This document shows positions 24,219 through 33,840 of a stretch of 60,644 bases of DNA, piece after piece. The stretch spans positions 1 to 60,644 of the forward strand of contig CABUNR010000005.1 in NCBI GenBank assembly GCA_902492995.1, given 5' to 3'. The stretch's first letter is position 1. Every line of letters begins with the position of its first letter. The notes under the pieces are model-generated. The model had not been told where the DNA came from. It made no database searches and saw only the letters and a program-made list of their open reading frames with translations. Source of the DNA: OMSK01 sp902492995. Lineage in GTDB: Bacteria; Bacillota_I; Bacilli_A; RF39; UBA660. The translations under genes were made by a program, and so were the position numbers.

Positions 24219-25106
24219 ATGTTAAACATTTTAAATGAATTAAATATTATAAGTGAAATACTATTAGAAAAATATTATGATTATAACTTTGAAGAAGTAA
24301 AAAAATGTATAGATTATGAAATTTCTATATATAAAAATTTAAGTATAAAACAATTAAATCAACTTGTAAAATATGTTGAGGATTTAGAAATAAAATTAGA
24401 TTCTTTTAGATATGAAAATATCGAAATTTCACCGAATATAAATGATAAATTAATTATAAGACATATTTTAAATAGAATTAATCAAGCTCTTAATAGGACA
24501 TACTATTTAGAAAAAAATAGAAAAATAGAAAAAGAAATTTACCGAGTATCAAATGATAAAATAATTGTAATGCAAAATATAGCAGGAGCACTTTCTGAAT
24601 TAGATGAAAAAATACTAGCAAACATCGAAACAAAATACATCTTTTTCTTAATTACTGATCAAAGTATAAATGATTTTACAAAAGGAAGCATTATTAATAA
24701 TTCACTTTATGTAAATCCTTATTTAGAAGAAAAATTATTAAAAAATGCAGTCAAAGCAGTTAATGTAAATGAATATATAAAAAATGAAGATAATTTATAC
24801 AATAATTTATACGATAATGTAAAAATAGAATATAATAAATTTTTAAAGGATTATTGTTTAAATACAATAGAATATATGATAAATAGCTTAGAAACAGAAA
24901 ATAATCAATTGCTAATTAAACTAAAAGAATTATATATAAGAACATTATTAAATTATCTAGATTTAGAAGATATAAAAGCATTAGAAGAAAAATATAACAA
25001 TGTTATATTAAATAATAATCTTTTAATATCTAATGAATTAAAGAAAAATATTTTCGATAAAACATCTGAAGACAAAAAAACAATAAAATACATTAAAAAT
25101 TATTAA
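24219..25106 (+). CDS. Hypothetical helical protein
   Basis: 295 aa, not recognised. Almost entirely helical and rich in Lys, Asn, Ile and Leu, without signal peptide or membrane span. One central strand-rich part (ETKYIFFLITDQSINDF) and a NNSLYVNPYLEEKLL segment stand out. ATG 24219 is chosen because AGGTGAT precedes it; an in-frame GTG nine bases earlier lies inside that site. It is probably co-transcribed with the HTH gene 9 bp upstream and converges on the DUF6512 gene, whose end overlaps its stop by 4 nt. Confidence 0.6.
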   Translation: MLNILNELNIISEILLEKYYDYNFEEVKKCIDYEISIYKNLSIKQLNQLVKYVEDLEIKLDSFRYENIEISPNINDKLIIRHILNRINQALNRTYYLEKNRKIEKEIYRVSNDKIIVMQNIAGALSELDEKILANIETKYIFFLITDQSINDFTKGSIINNSLYVNPYLEEKLLKNAVKAVNVNEYIKNEDNLYNNLYDNVKIEYNKFLKDYCLNTIEYMINSLETENNQLLIKLKELYIRTLLNYLDLEDIKALEEKYNNVILNNNLLISNELKKNIFDKTSEDKKTIKYIKNY

Positions 25107-25639
25107 ATATCGTAGTCATTAATACCATATTTTTCTAAAGCAGTATCAAAAAATAAAGAATTTTTAATAGGATTATATGTTAAATATCCAAAAATAACAT
25201 ATGAAATAATAATTAATATTATACTAATTAAATTTATATATTTAAATTTATTTAAATTCATTATTTTATAACTAATAAAATTACAAATTATAAAAGTAAT
25301 TATCATAATAATAAAAATAATAGGCATATTTTCTCCAATTCTATTATAAATTGGCATAAATATAATTAAATAGATTGGCACTGAACAAATAGCTGCTATA
25401 AAAAGAGAAAAAAGATAATTATTTACTTTAATATTGAATTTAATTATTAAAATATATTCAATTATGCCAAATAGAAGTATAGTAGTAAAAAGCATTTTCA
25501 TATGTTCCCAAATACTTTCATTAACAGGAAAAAATATAGAAAATAAAGTATTAGGCATTTTATCATAAATAAAATGAGTTAAAAAACAAAGTAAAAATGT
25601 TCCTATAACACTAATAAATTTAATTTTTTTTAAAGTCAT
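25103..25639 (-). CDS. DUF6512 family membrane protein
   Basis: 178 aa with five or six hydrophobic helices. TFLLCFLTHFIYD, FSIFFPVNESIWEHMKMLF and the end EKYGINDYDI are characteristic of DUF6512, a family of unknown function in gut Bacillota. The start is placed at 25639, behind GAAAGGA; an upstream in-frame ATG (25660) overlaps that site. Convergent with the preceding gene and divergent from uvsE. Confidence 0.8.
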   Translation of the reverse strand: MTLKKIKFISVIGTFLLCFLTHFIYDKMPNTLFSIFFPVNESIWEHMKMLFTTILLFGIIEYILIIKFNIKVNNYLFSLFIAAICSVPIYLIIFMPIYNRIGENMPIIFIIMIITFIICNFISYKIMNLNKFKYINLISIILIIISYVIFGYLTYNPIKNSLFFDTALEKYGINDYDI

Positions 25640-25678
25640 AAAAATATCCTTTCTAACCATATTAAAAATGGTGATAAT

Positions 25679-26617
25679 ATGAAAATAAGACTTGGATATG
25701 CATGTATATCAAATGCATTAAATGCTACTTCATCTAAAACAATGACATATAGTTATTATAAAAGAGGAGAAAAAACATATATAAATGATAAATTAAATAA
25801 AATAATTCTTTCAAACTTTAATTCATTAAAAGAAATTTTAAATTATAATATTAGAAATGATATCTCTTTTTTTAGAATGACTTCTAATTTAATACCTTTA
25901 ATAACACATCCTAATGTAGATTTTGAGGTATATAATAGATATAGTAAGCAGTTTAAAGAAATAGGAAATATTATAAAAAATAATAACTTAAGAGTTGATA
26001 TGCACATAGATCCTTTTTGTGTATTAAATAGTATAAATCCTGATACTATAAATACTAGTATTAGTATACTTAAAAATGCAAAAAATATGTTTGATGCTAT
26101 GAAAATAAATTCTAAACTAGTTTTACATGTTGGAGGCAAAACTAACGGAAAAAAAGAAGGTATGAAAAGATTTATTAATAATTTTAATTTACTAGATAAA
26201 GAAATACAAAAAATGATTATATTAGAAAATGATGATAAAATTTATAATATTAGAAATGTTCTTAAAATATGTAATACACTAAATATACCTATGGTACTTG
26301 ATTATCATCACTATAAATGCAATAAAAATAATGAAAAAATAGAAGATTATATAGAAAAAATATTTGATACATGGACAAGTACTCCTAAAATACATTTTTC
26401 AAGTCCTAAAAGCAAAAAAGAAAAAAGAAGTCATAATGAATATATAGATTGTGATGAATTTATAAACTTTATAGAAAAGATAAAATTTATAGATAGAGAT
26501 TTTGATATTATGTTAGAAGCTAAAGGAAAAGATGATGCATTATTTAGACTAGTAAGACAATTAAAATATAAAACAGATTACAAATTTGTAAATTCTACAA
26601 CTTTTTTAGTAAAATAA
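25679..26617 (+). CDS. uvsE: UV damage endonuclease UvsE/UvdE
   Basis: 312-aa TIM-barrel nuclease that nicks 5' of UV photoproducts. RLGYACISNAL, NDISFFRMTSNLIPLITHP, RVDMHIDPF, LVLHVGGKTNGK, MIILENDDK and VLDYHHYKCN carry the metal-binding His/Glu/Asp set. In Bacillus the orthologue (ywjD) is associated with spore DNA repair, which fits the sporulation genes elsewhere in this window. GGTGAT precedes ATG 25679. Confidence 0.92.
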   Translation: MKIRLGYACISNALNATSSKTMTYSYYKRGEKTYINDKLNKIILSNFNSLKEILNYNIRNDISFFRMTSNLIPLITHPNVDFEVYNRYSKQFKEIGNIIKNNNLRVDMHIDPFCVLNSINPDTINTSISILKNAKNMFDAMKINSKLVLHVGGKTNGKKEGMKRFINNFNLLDKEIQKMIILENDDKIYNIRNVLKICNTLNIPMVLDYHHYKCNKNNEKIEDYIEKIFDTWTSTPKIHFSSPKSKKEKRSHNEYIDCDEFINFIEKIKFIDRDFDIMLEAKGKDDALFRLVRQLKYKTDYKFVNSTTFLVK

Positions 26618-26667
26618 AAAGGGTTTTTAAATTTTTTGTCGTATATTAATATTAGGGAGTGTTTTTT

Positions 26668-28419
26668 ATGAATGGACAAAAAATAGATCAAGAAAAAATA
26701 AATGAAATAAAAAACAGTGTTGATATAGTAGATGTTATATCTAAATATATTCCTTTAGTAGGTAAAGGTAAAAACTTGTTTGGTGTTTGTCCATTTCATG
26801 ATGACACAAATCCAAGCATGAGTGTTTCAAGAGAAAAACAAATATATACATGTTTCTCATGTGGAGCAACCGGAACTGTTTTTACCTTTTTAGAAGAATA
26901 TGAACATATAAGCTTTATAGAAGCTTTAAAAATGTGTGCTGATATAGCTGGAATTGACCTTAAAATATCAAATATAAAAGAAAAGAAAAAAGATAATGAA
27001 TTATATGAAATGTATGAAGTTGCTAGTAAGCTATATCAAAATAATATAAATACAGAAGATGGACTTGAGGCCAAAAAATATCTAAATGATAGAAGTATAA
27101 CAGATGATATAATTAAACAATTTAAAATTGGACTAGCCTTAAAAGATAATAATTTAACAAAATTATTAAAACATAAAAAATATGATGAAAATAAATTAAT
27201 AAATAGTGGTTTAGTTATCAAAAATGGACTTAATATGTATGATTCTTTCTATGATAGAATAATGATTCCAATAACAGATTTAAATGATAAAATAATTGGT
27301 TTTAGCGGAAGAATATATAAAAAATATTACGATAATAAACCATCAAAATATAAAAATACAGAAGAAACAGAAATATTTAAAAAAGGTGAAATTTTATACA
27401 ATTATAAATTAGCTCGTGAAGAAGCAAGAATAAAAGGTTCTGTAATTATTATGGAAGGATTTATGGATTTGTTTAGAGCTTATAGTATAGGTGTTAAAAA
27501 TGTTGTAGTTAGTATGGGAACAGCTGTAACAAAAGAACAAGCAAATCTCTTAAAACGTATGGCTAAAAATATAATATTATGTTTTGATGGAGACGAAGCA
27601 GGTGCTAAAGCAACATATTCATGTAGTAATGAACTTATGAAGTTAGGTATTAATCCTAAAATAGTAAGGTTAGAAGAAAATTTAGATCCAGATGAATATA
27701 TACTAAAATATGGTAAAGAAAAATTTATAAATAAAATAGAAAATCCAATCAGTATAATGGATTTTAAATTAAATTATTTAAAAAAAGGAAAAGATTTAAA
27801 TAATTCAGTAGATATGTCTTCTTATGTTAATTTAATTATAGATGAATTAAACAATATAGAAGATGATGTTTTAAGAGAAGTAACACTAAAAAAACTAAGT
27901 AACGAGTCATCACTTGATATAGAATTTTTAAGAAGTAAAATTAAAAATAAAGAAAAAAATATAGTTATAAAAAAGACAATTAAATTACCAAAAACTAATA
28001 TGTATATAAAAGCTGAACAATATCTTTTATATTATATGTTAGAAAGTACTAATGTAATTAAAATGTATCAAAATAATATTGGATATATGCCAACAGATAA
28101 ATACCGAAAATTAGCATTTGAAATAACTTATTTTTATAAAAATAATGATTATATAAATATTTCAGATTTAATGATTTCACTTAAAGATGATCAAGAATTA
28201 ATAAATACAATAAAAGAAATAAATTTGCTTAATTTAAAAGATGAATATACAAATGAAGAAATCTTAGATTATATAAAAACAATAAAAAATTATAATATTA
28301 AAGTTGAAAGTAAAAGACTTAAAGATTTAATGAAAATGGAACTAGATCCATTAAAAAAAGCAGAATATGCTGAAAAAATATTAGAAATAAATAAAATAAA
28401 TTGTGAGGTAGGGGAATAA
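26668..28419 (+). CDS. dnaG: DNA primase DnaG
   Basis: 583-aa primase synthesising replication primers. The N-terminal CHC2 zinc finger is CPFHDDTNPSMSV...YTCFSCGATG. The catalytic TOPRIM core has IIMEGFMDLF, VSMGTAVT and LCFDGDEAG. The C-terminal helicase-interaction part is present. ATG 26668 is chosen over a GTG at 26659 because GGGAG lies 8-13 nt upstream. It forms the conserved dnaG-rpoD macromolecular synthesis operon. Confidence 0.96.
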   Translation: MNGQKIDQEKINEIKNSVDIVDVISKYIPLVGKGKNLFGVCPFHDDTNPSMSVSREKQIYTCFSCGATGTVFTFLEEYEHISFIEALKMCADIAGIDLKISNIKEKKKDNELYEMYEVASKLYQNNINTEDGLEAKKYLNDRSITDDIIKQFKIGLALKDNNLTKLLKHKKYDENKLINSGLVIKNGLNMYDSFYDRIMIPITDLNDKIIGFSGRIYKKYYDNKPSKYKNTEETEIFKKGEILYNYKLAREEARIKGSVIIMEGFMDLFRAYSIGVKNVVVSMGTAVTKEQANLLKRMAKNIILCFDGDEAGAKATYSCSNELMKLGINPKIVRLEENLDPDEYILKYGKEKFINKIENPISIMDFKLNYLKKGKDLNNSVDMSSYVNLIIDELNNIEDDVLREVTLKKLSNESSLDIEFLRSKIKNKEKNIVIKKTIKLPKTNMYIKAEQYLLYYMLESTNVIKMYQNNIGYMPTDKYRKLAFEITYFYKNNDYINISDLMISLKDDQELINTIKEINLLNLKDEYTNEEILDYIKTIKNYNIKVESKRLKDLMKMELDPLKKAEYAEKILEINKINCEVGE

Positions 28420-28420
28420 T

Positions 28421-29500
28421 ATGGTAAATGAAATTAAAACATTTGAAAAAAGAAAAGAAGAATTATTAAAAAATGGTAAAAAGAATGGAACTTTAACTTA
28501 TGAAGAATTAGCTAATTCATTAAAAGGATTAGAACTTACAAATGAAGAATTAGATGAATTATATAATTTGTTTAATGAAAATGGGATTAAAATAATATCA
28601 GAAGAAGAAGATGACGATGAAACAGATGGTGGATTATTACTTGATGATAATATTTTAACAAAAGATTTAACAATAAATGATCCTGTTAGAATGTATTTAA
28701 AAGAAATAGGACAAATTAAATTACTTTCTATGGATGAAGAATTAGCACTTGCAGATCGTATACTTCTAGGAGATGAAACAGCAAAAGCAGAACTTGCAGA
28801 AGCAAACTTAAGACTAGTAGTTAGTATAGCTAAAAGATATGTAGGAAGAGGAATGCTTTTTCTAGATTTAATTCAAGAAGGAAATATTGGACTTATGAAA
28901 GCCGTAGATAAATTTGACGTATCAAAAGGATACAAATTTTCAACATATGCAACTTGGTGGATTAGACAAGCAATAACAAGAGCAATAGCTGATCAAGCAA
29001 GAACAATAAGAGTTCCTGTTCATATGGTTGAAACAATAAATAAATTAGCTCGTATTCAAAGACAATTAACACTTGAACTTAATAGAGAACCAAGTGAAGA
29101 AGAATTAGCTAAAAAAATGAATATGTCAGTAGATAAAATAAGAGAAATATATAAAATCAGTCAAGAACCAGTCAGTCTAGAAACTCCAATTGGAGAAGAA
29201 GATGATTCTCACTTAGGAGATTTCATAAAAGATGAGAGAAATGTAAGTCCAGAAGAATATGCAACAAATGAACTTCTAAAAGATGAAATTTCAGAAGTAC
29301 TACAAACGCTAACAGAAAGAGAAGAAAAAGTAATAAGACTTAGATTTGGACTTGAAGATGGAAAATCAAGAACTCTAGAAGAAGTTGGTCAAATGTTCGG
29401 TGTTACAAGAGAGAGAATACGTCAAATAGAAGCAAAAGCATTAAGAAAATTAAGACATCCTTCACGTTCTAGAAAACTAAAAGATTATATGGGTGACTAA
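28421..29500 (+). CDS. rpoD: Principal sigma factor RpoD (SigA)
   Basis: 359-aa housekeeping sigma factor. A short region 1.1, with an acidic linker EEEDDDETDGG, is followed by region 1.2 (DPVRMYLKEIGQI), region 2 (NLRLVVSIAKRYVGRGMLFLDLIQEG, YKFSTYATWWIRQAI), region 3 (ETINKLARIQR) and region 4 (TLEEVGQMFGVTRERIRQIEAKALRKLRHP). Regions 2.4 and 4.2 are typical, consistent with the TTGACA/TATAAT motifs seen here. GGGG precedes ATG 28421 right after dnaG; its stop overlaps the trmK start. Confidence 0.97.
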   Translation: MVNEIKTFEKRKEELLKNGKKNGTLTYEELANSLKGLELTNEELDELYNLFNENGIKIISEEEDDDETDGGLLLDDNILTKDLTINDPVRMYLKEIGQIKLLSMDEELALADRILLGDETAKAELAEANLRLVVSIAKRYVGRGMLFLDLIQEGNIGLMKAVDKFDVSKGYKFSTYATWWIRQAITRAIADQARTIRVPVHMVETINKLARIQRQLTLELNREPSEEELAKKMNMSVDKIREIYKISQEPVSLETPIGEEDDSHLGDFIKDERNVSPEEYATNELLKDEISEVLQTLTEREEKVIRLRFGLEDGKSRTLEEVGQMFGVTRERIRQIEAKALRKLRHPSRSRKLKDYMGD

Positions 29501-30138
29501 TGAAGCTTACTAAAAGATTAAATACAATTGTAAGTTTAATAGATGATAAAACAACTGTTTATGATATTGGTTGTGATCACGCATTAATCGATATATATTT
29601 AACACTAAATAAAAAAAACAATTGTATAGCAATTGATGTAAACAATAATGCTTTAGAAAGTGCTAAAAATAATATTAAAAAATATAATTTAGAAAATAAT
29701 ATTAAAACCATTATAAGTGATGGCCTTTCTAATGTTTTTATAGATGAAAATAACACAATTGTTATATGTGGTATGGGTGCTAATACAATACTAAATATAA
29801 TAAAAAAAAGTGAATATAAAAAAATAGATAATTTAATTATTCAATCAAATAACGATTTATATAATATTAGAAAAAAAATAAATAAATTAGGTTTTTTTAT
29901 AGATAAAGAAGTTAATATTAAAGATAAATCTAAATATTACACTATAATTAAATTTAAAAAGGGTTATAAAAAATATAATTATTTTGATTATAAATGTGGT
30001 ATTAATTTTGATAATAAAGAATACATAAAATACTTAATAAGCAAAAATAATATTATTTATAATAAAATACCAAATAAATATATAATAAAAAAAATAAAAA
30101 TAAAAATAGAAAATAATTACTTAAATAAAAGAATATAA
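29500..30138 (+). CDS. trmK: tRNA (adenine(22)-N1)-methyltransferase TrmK
   Basis: 212-aa SAM-dependent methyltransferase that makes m1A22 in tRNA. It shows LNTIVSLIDDKTTVYDIGCDHAL (SAM motif I), CIAIDVN (motif II), IISDGLSNV and the family motif VICGMGANTI, then LIIQSNNDL. The start ATG overlaps the rpoD stop (TAATG). The dnaG-rpoD-trmK order is conserved in Bacillota. The C-terminal part is unusually Lys/Ile/Asn-rich. Confidence 0.92.
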   Translation: MKLTKRLNTIVSLIDDKTTVYDIGCDHALIDIYLTLNKKNNCIAIDVNNNALESAKNNIKKYNLENNIKTIISDGLSNVFIDENNTIVICGMGANTILNIIKKSEYKKIDNLIIQSNNDLYNIRKKINKLGFFIDKEVNIKDKSKYYTIIKFKKGYKKYNYFDYKCGINFDNKEYIKYLISKNNIIYNKIPNKYIIKKIKIKIENNYLNKRI

Positions 30139-30157
30139 AAAAGAACATTTAGTTCTC

Positions 30158-30511
30158 TTATAAAAAAAATGTAGGTCCCTCGTTTAGTTTAGTATCATTA
30201 ACATAATCATTTACTTCTGCTTTAATATTATTTTCTTTGTTATTTAAATTTACTTTATTTTTTACTGGAATATCAACTTTTTTAAATTCATTCATCACTT
30301 TAAACATTGTTTTTGCGTTTTTAAAAACAGGAGTTGCTTGTTTTACTAAAGGAATAGTTTGGTTTACAATACCAAGCGTTTTTTGTGTTCCAGATAAAAT
30401 AGATGAAAAATTAATTCCTTTTAAGCCGCTAAATAATCCTCTTAAAATACCTGGTTTTGATGTAGCACTTGTTATATATGGATAAGCATAATACGGATTA
30501 TAATAATTCAT
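30158..30511 (-). CDS. VrrA/YqfQ-like spore coat family protein
   Basis: 117 aa. The N-terminus is Tyr-rich (MNYYNPYYAYPYI), followed by ILRGLFSGLKGINFSSILSGTQKTLGIVNQTIPLVKQ and KNAKTMFKVMNEFKKVD. This Pro/Tyr-rich head, a run of Gly-hydrophobic segments and a K-T-M-F-K-x-M-N helix fits the YqfQ (VrrA) family, which in Bacillus lies in the same rpoD-trmK neighbourhood and is annotated as a spore coat protein. GAAAGGAGG gives an unusually strong ribosome binding site before ATG 30511. Convergent with trmK. Confidence 0.7.
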   Translation of the reverse strand: MNYYNPYYAYPYITSATSKPGILRGLFSGLKGINFSSILSGTQKTLGIVNQTIPLVKQATPVFKNAKTMFKVMNEFKKVDIPVKNKVNLNNKENNIKAEVNDYVNDTKLNEGPTFFL

Positions 30512-30612
30512 AAGCCCTCCTTTCTAAATTATTATATGATATTTAAAAAAAATGTTTTACATTTATAAAAAGTATGTTATAATTTTAATAGTAGAATAAT
30601 AAAGGAGAATGG

Positions 30613-32562
30613 ATGGTGTATATAAATATGCAAAAAAATAATTTAAAAAAAGATAATTTTTCTGTTGCAAAAATTATAACTTATCCATTTGTAGGGTTGC
30701 TTTTTATTGCTAATTTATTTTTTAAATTTATAAAATATATATTTACGGGTATATTATATGTATTATATATTAATGTAAATTTCTTAAAAAAGACAAAAGA
30801 TGGATTTTTATATATAATTCATATAATAATAAAACCATTTAAAATTAAAAATAAAGATAATTCAAAAAAGAAAAAAGCAAAGAAAACTAAAGATATTAAA
30901 GTTGTAGAAAAAAAAGAAAAAAATAAAAAAATAAAATCTAAAGAAGAAAAAAAAGAAATTAAAAAAAATGAACCAAAAAATTTAATTAATGAAGAAAAGA
31001 ATATAAATATAAAACAAATAAATAATAATGTAATTGATGATGTAGTTTTAAATTATATAAAAGAAGCTGAAAAAAAGAAGAAAGCTGCTTTAAAAAGAAA
31101 TTTAAGAAAAAAACTTGATTCAGAAGCTTATGTAAATGAAAATGTTAAAATTACAAAAGAACCATTCAGTAAAAAAATAAAAAAAGTTTTATTAATTATT
31201 CCATTATTATTTGCAAAAATAGGTAAAAAATTTAAAAATAACATTTTTTCTAAAGATATAAGAAATAAAAAAGATATGAAAAGACAAACACTTTTAATTG
31301 ATTATGAAGGAGCAGATGCCGTTAAAAGTGAAAAAAAAGTATTATATGAATATGTTGCTAAAGATTTAAATGGAAAAATAGTAAAAGATTATTTTAATGC
31401 TTATTCTAAAGTTGAAGTACATTCTTATTTATTAAGTGAAGGATATGAAGTATATAGCATTAAAACAAACAAAATGATTCAAATATTACATAGTAATACT
31501 AGTACAAATAAAACAAAATTTAAAAATAAAGATTTAATATTCTTTTTAACTCAACTATCTACTTATATTAAAGCAGGTATCCCATTAGTAGAAGCTTTAA
31601 GAATAGTAGCAAGACAATATAAAAATAAAAAATATCAAAAAATATTTAGAGCTGTTATATATGAATTAACAATTGGAGAAAGCTTTAGTTCAGCAATGGA
31701 AATGCAAGATGTAGCATTCCCTAAATTACTTATAAATATGGTAAAAACAGCTGAAATGACTGGATCACTTCCAGAAGTTTTAGATGATATGGCAAATTAT
31801 TATTCTGAAGTAGAAGCATCTAGAAAACAAATGATTACAGCTATGACATATCCAACATTAGTATTTGTTTTTGCAATAGCTGTTATGATATTTGTAATGG
31901 TTTTCGTAGTACCACAATTTGTAGAAATATATGAGTCAATGGATACAGAATTACCAACTATAACAGTTGTTATACTTAAAATGAGTGCTTTCTTAAAGAA
32001 AAAATGGTTCTGGCTTTTATTATGTATAGTCCTAGTTATAATATTATTAATTTATTGCTATAAAAAAATTAAAATATTTAGAACATTATGTCAATGGATG
32101 GTTATGAAAATGCCAGTATTTAAAAATGTTATCATATATAATGAAGTAACATTATTTACTAAGACATTCTCATCATTACTAGCTCATAATGTTCCTATAA
32201 CAGATTGTATGGAAATATTAAATAAAATTACAAATAATGAGATTTATAAAATGCTTATTTTAGATACAATATCTAATTTAGCAAGAGGTGGTAAAATATC
32301 TGATGCCTTTAAAGATCACTGGGCATTTCCAGTCCCTGCATATGAAATGATTGTAACAGGAGAAGCAACGGGAGAATTATCTGAAATGATGGAGAAGGTT
32401 TCACTTTACTATCAGGATTTACATAAAAACACAGTTACAAGGCTTAAAACATTTATTGAGCCAATCTTAACAATATTTTTAACTGCTGGTGTAGGTATTA
32501 TAATTTTATCTATTATAGTCCCTATGTTCCAGATGTATTCTGCAGTTCAAGATATGGAGTAA
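30613..32562 (+). CDS. Type IV pilus/T2SS inner-membrane platform protein (GspF/PilC) with long basic N-terminal extension
   Basis: 649 aa against about 350-410 for the family. Residues about 20-58 hold two hydrophobic helices and about 70-200 is a Lys/Glu/Asn-rich low-complexity linker. The normal protein begins near 240 (LYEYVAKDLNGKIV). The first T2SSF domain starts near 310 (FFLTQLSTYIKAGIPLVEAL) with GESFSSAME and TGSLPEVLDDMA. The second is near 510-640 (LFTKTFSSLLAHNVPI, GEATGELSEMMEKV). It organises pilus assembly with the PilB ATPase (59.1 kb here). ATG 30613 is 5 nt after AAAGGAG. Confidence 0.92.
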   Translation: MVYINMQKNNLKKDNFSVAKIITYPFVGLLFIANLFFKFIKYIFTGILYVLYINVNFLKKTKDGFLYIIHIIIKPFKIKNKDNSKKKKAKKTKDIKVVEKKEKNKKIKSKEEKKEIKKNEPKNLINEEKNINIKQINNNVIDDVVLNYIKEAEKKKKAALKRNLRKKLDSEAYVNENVKITKEPFSKKIKKVLLIIPLLFAKIGKKFKNNIFSKDIRNKKDMKRQTLLIDYEGADAVKSEKKVLYEYVAKDLNGKIVKDYFNAYSKVEVHSYLLSEGYEVYSIKTNKMIQILHSNTSTNKTKFKNKDLIFFLTQLSTYIKAGIPLVEALRIVARQYKNKKYQKIFRAVIYELTIGESFSSAMEMQDVAFPKLLINMVKTAEMTGSLPEVLDDMANYYSEVEASRKQMITAMTYPTLVFVFAIAVMIFVMVFVVPQFVEIYESMDTELPTITVVILKMSAFLKKKWFWLLLCIVLVIILLIYCYKKIKIFRTLCQWMVMKMPVFKNVIIYNEVTLFTKTFSSLLAHNVPITDCMEILNKITNNEIYKMLILDTISNLARGGKISDAFKDHWAFPVPAYEMIVTGEATGELSEMMEKVSLYYQDLHKNTVTRLKTFIEPILTIFLTAGVGIIILSIIVPMFQMYSAVQDME

Positions 32563-32572
32563 AGGAGAATTT

Positions 32573-33340
32573 ATGGAAGTATATTTTACAGTTATGTTCT
32601 TTATATTTGGTACAATACTTGGGTCTTTTTACAACGTGGTTGGATATAGACTTCCTAGGGGGGAATCAATTGCATTTCCTCCTTCTCATTGTACAAAATG
32701 TAATCATAGATTATCAGCAATCGAATTAATTCCTATTTTTTCATTTTTATTGCAAGGTGGAAAATGTAAAAATTGTAAAGCAAAAATTTCTTGGTTTTAT
32801 ACAATTTTTGAATTTTTAACAGGAATTATGTTTGCATTATCTTATTTAGTATTTGGATTTTCTATATCTTGTTTAATTTCAATTACATTTATATCAATGC
32901 TTTTAATTGTTATAATTAGTGATTATCAAACAATGATTATTCCAGATGAATTATTAATTACAACAACAATTTTACTTGTTATAGAATTGTTTATAAAAGG
33001 TGGGGTATCACTCGTATTAAAATCAATATTAAACGGAATTATAATGTTTATTATAATGTTTACTATAAAAAAATTTGGAGATTTTATGTTTAAAAAAGAA
33101 TCAATGGGTGGTGGAGATATTAAACTAATGTTTATATATGGTTTAGTACTTGGTTGGCCAACTTCATGTATAAGTATTTGTTTAGCATCATTTATAGGAC
33201 TTCCTATATCACTTATTTTACTTAAAAAAAATAATAGTCATGAAATTCCATTTGGACCTTTTTTAGCAATATCTGCTATTATAATTGTTTTGACTAAATT
33301 TGATTTTAACACTTTAATTAATTTACTTACAATAAAATAA
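32573..33340 (+). CDS. pilD: Prepilin peptidase / N-methyltransferase
   Basis: 255-aa aspartic membrane protease that removes the pilin leader and methylates the new N-terminus. It has GSFYNVVGYRLPRGESIAFPPS, a cytoplasmic zinc loop with two C-x2-C pairs (CTKCNH and CKNCKA), the first catalytic Asp in VIISDYQTMIIPDEL and the second in MGGGDIKLM. Several membrane helices are visible. It is 10 bp after the platform gene and followed by its probable substrates. Confidence 0.95.
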   Translation: MEVYFTVMFFIFGTILGSFYNVVGYRLPRGESIAFPPSHCTKCNHRLSAIELIPIFSFLLQGGKCKNCKAKISWFYTIFEFLTGIMFALSYLVFGFSISCLISITFISMLLIVIISDYQTMIIPDELLITTTILLVIELFIKGGVSLVLKSILNGIIMFIIMFTIKKFGDFMFKKESMGGGDIKLMFIYGLVLGWPTSCISICLASFIGLPISLILLKKNNSHEIPFGPFLAISAIIIVLTKFDFNTLINLLTIK

Positions 33341-33369
33341 AGGAGATAAAAAATGAAAAAAACATTAAA

Positions 33370-33789
33370 ATGATATTAACAATTGTTATAACAGCAATTA
33401 TTTGTATATCTGGTACAGTATATGCTACAACTAAGTATTTAGCAAGTGACGTTATATATAAAGATAAAACAGTAGAAAAAGCACTAGATGAATTACATAT
33501 TGAAAGAACTATAAATACAACTTACGATGTAATAGTAGGTGGTGAAGGGAATAATGCTTCTAGTGACAAATTTGAGCAAGATAAAAAATATTTATGTTTT
33601 TTACAGTATAGAAATGACGTAAATAATTTAAGCGTTGATGGTGCTGAGTTAATTTTTTATAATTATCATGGTGGATATTTAGATTATAAATATGCTACAG
33701 AAGTTGCGTACATCAAAACAACAAGTAATACAGTGAAATTCACAATAAGTGGTTCTCGTGGAATTGTTTCAAGATGCTGGAAAGTATAA
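33370..33789 (+). CDS. Signal-anchored small protein with TVExAL module (pilus locus); start region frameshifted
   Basis: 139 aa from ATG 33370, but the AGGAG ribosome binding site (33341-33345) serves ATG 33353. That ATG reads six codons into TGA through an A7 run. One extra A would join the two and give a signal sequence like its paralogue at 35022. The protein has a hydrophobic N-terminus ending VYATTKYLAS, then YKDKTVEKALDEL, then an extracellular beta-rich domain with two Cys (YLCFLQ, RCWKV). Family not recognised. Probably exported with the pilus system; a minor-pilin-like or tip role is inference. Confidence 0.65.
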   Translation: MILTIVITAIICISGTVYATTKYLASDVIYKDKTVEKALDELHIERTINTTYDVIVGGEGNNASSDKFEQDKKYLCFLQYRNDVNNLSVDGAELIFYNYHGGYLDYKYATEVAYIKTTSNTVKFTISGSRGIVSRCWKV

Positions 33790-33840
33790 AAAATTATTAT
33801 AATTAAATATTATTGTTTTATCGAAAGAAAGGAGAAAAAT

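Noticed and set aside
30139..30157. Terminator between trmK and the YqfQ-like gene
   Set aside because: The AGAAC/GTTCT stem is only 5 bp and lacks a following T run on either strand.
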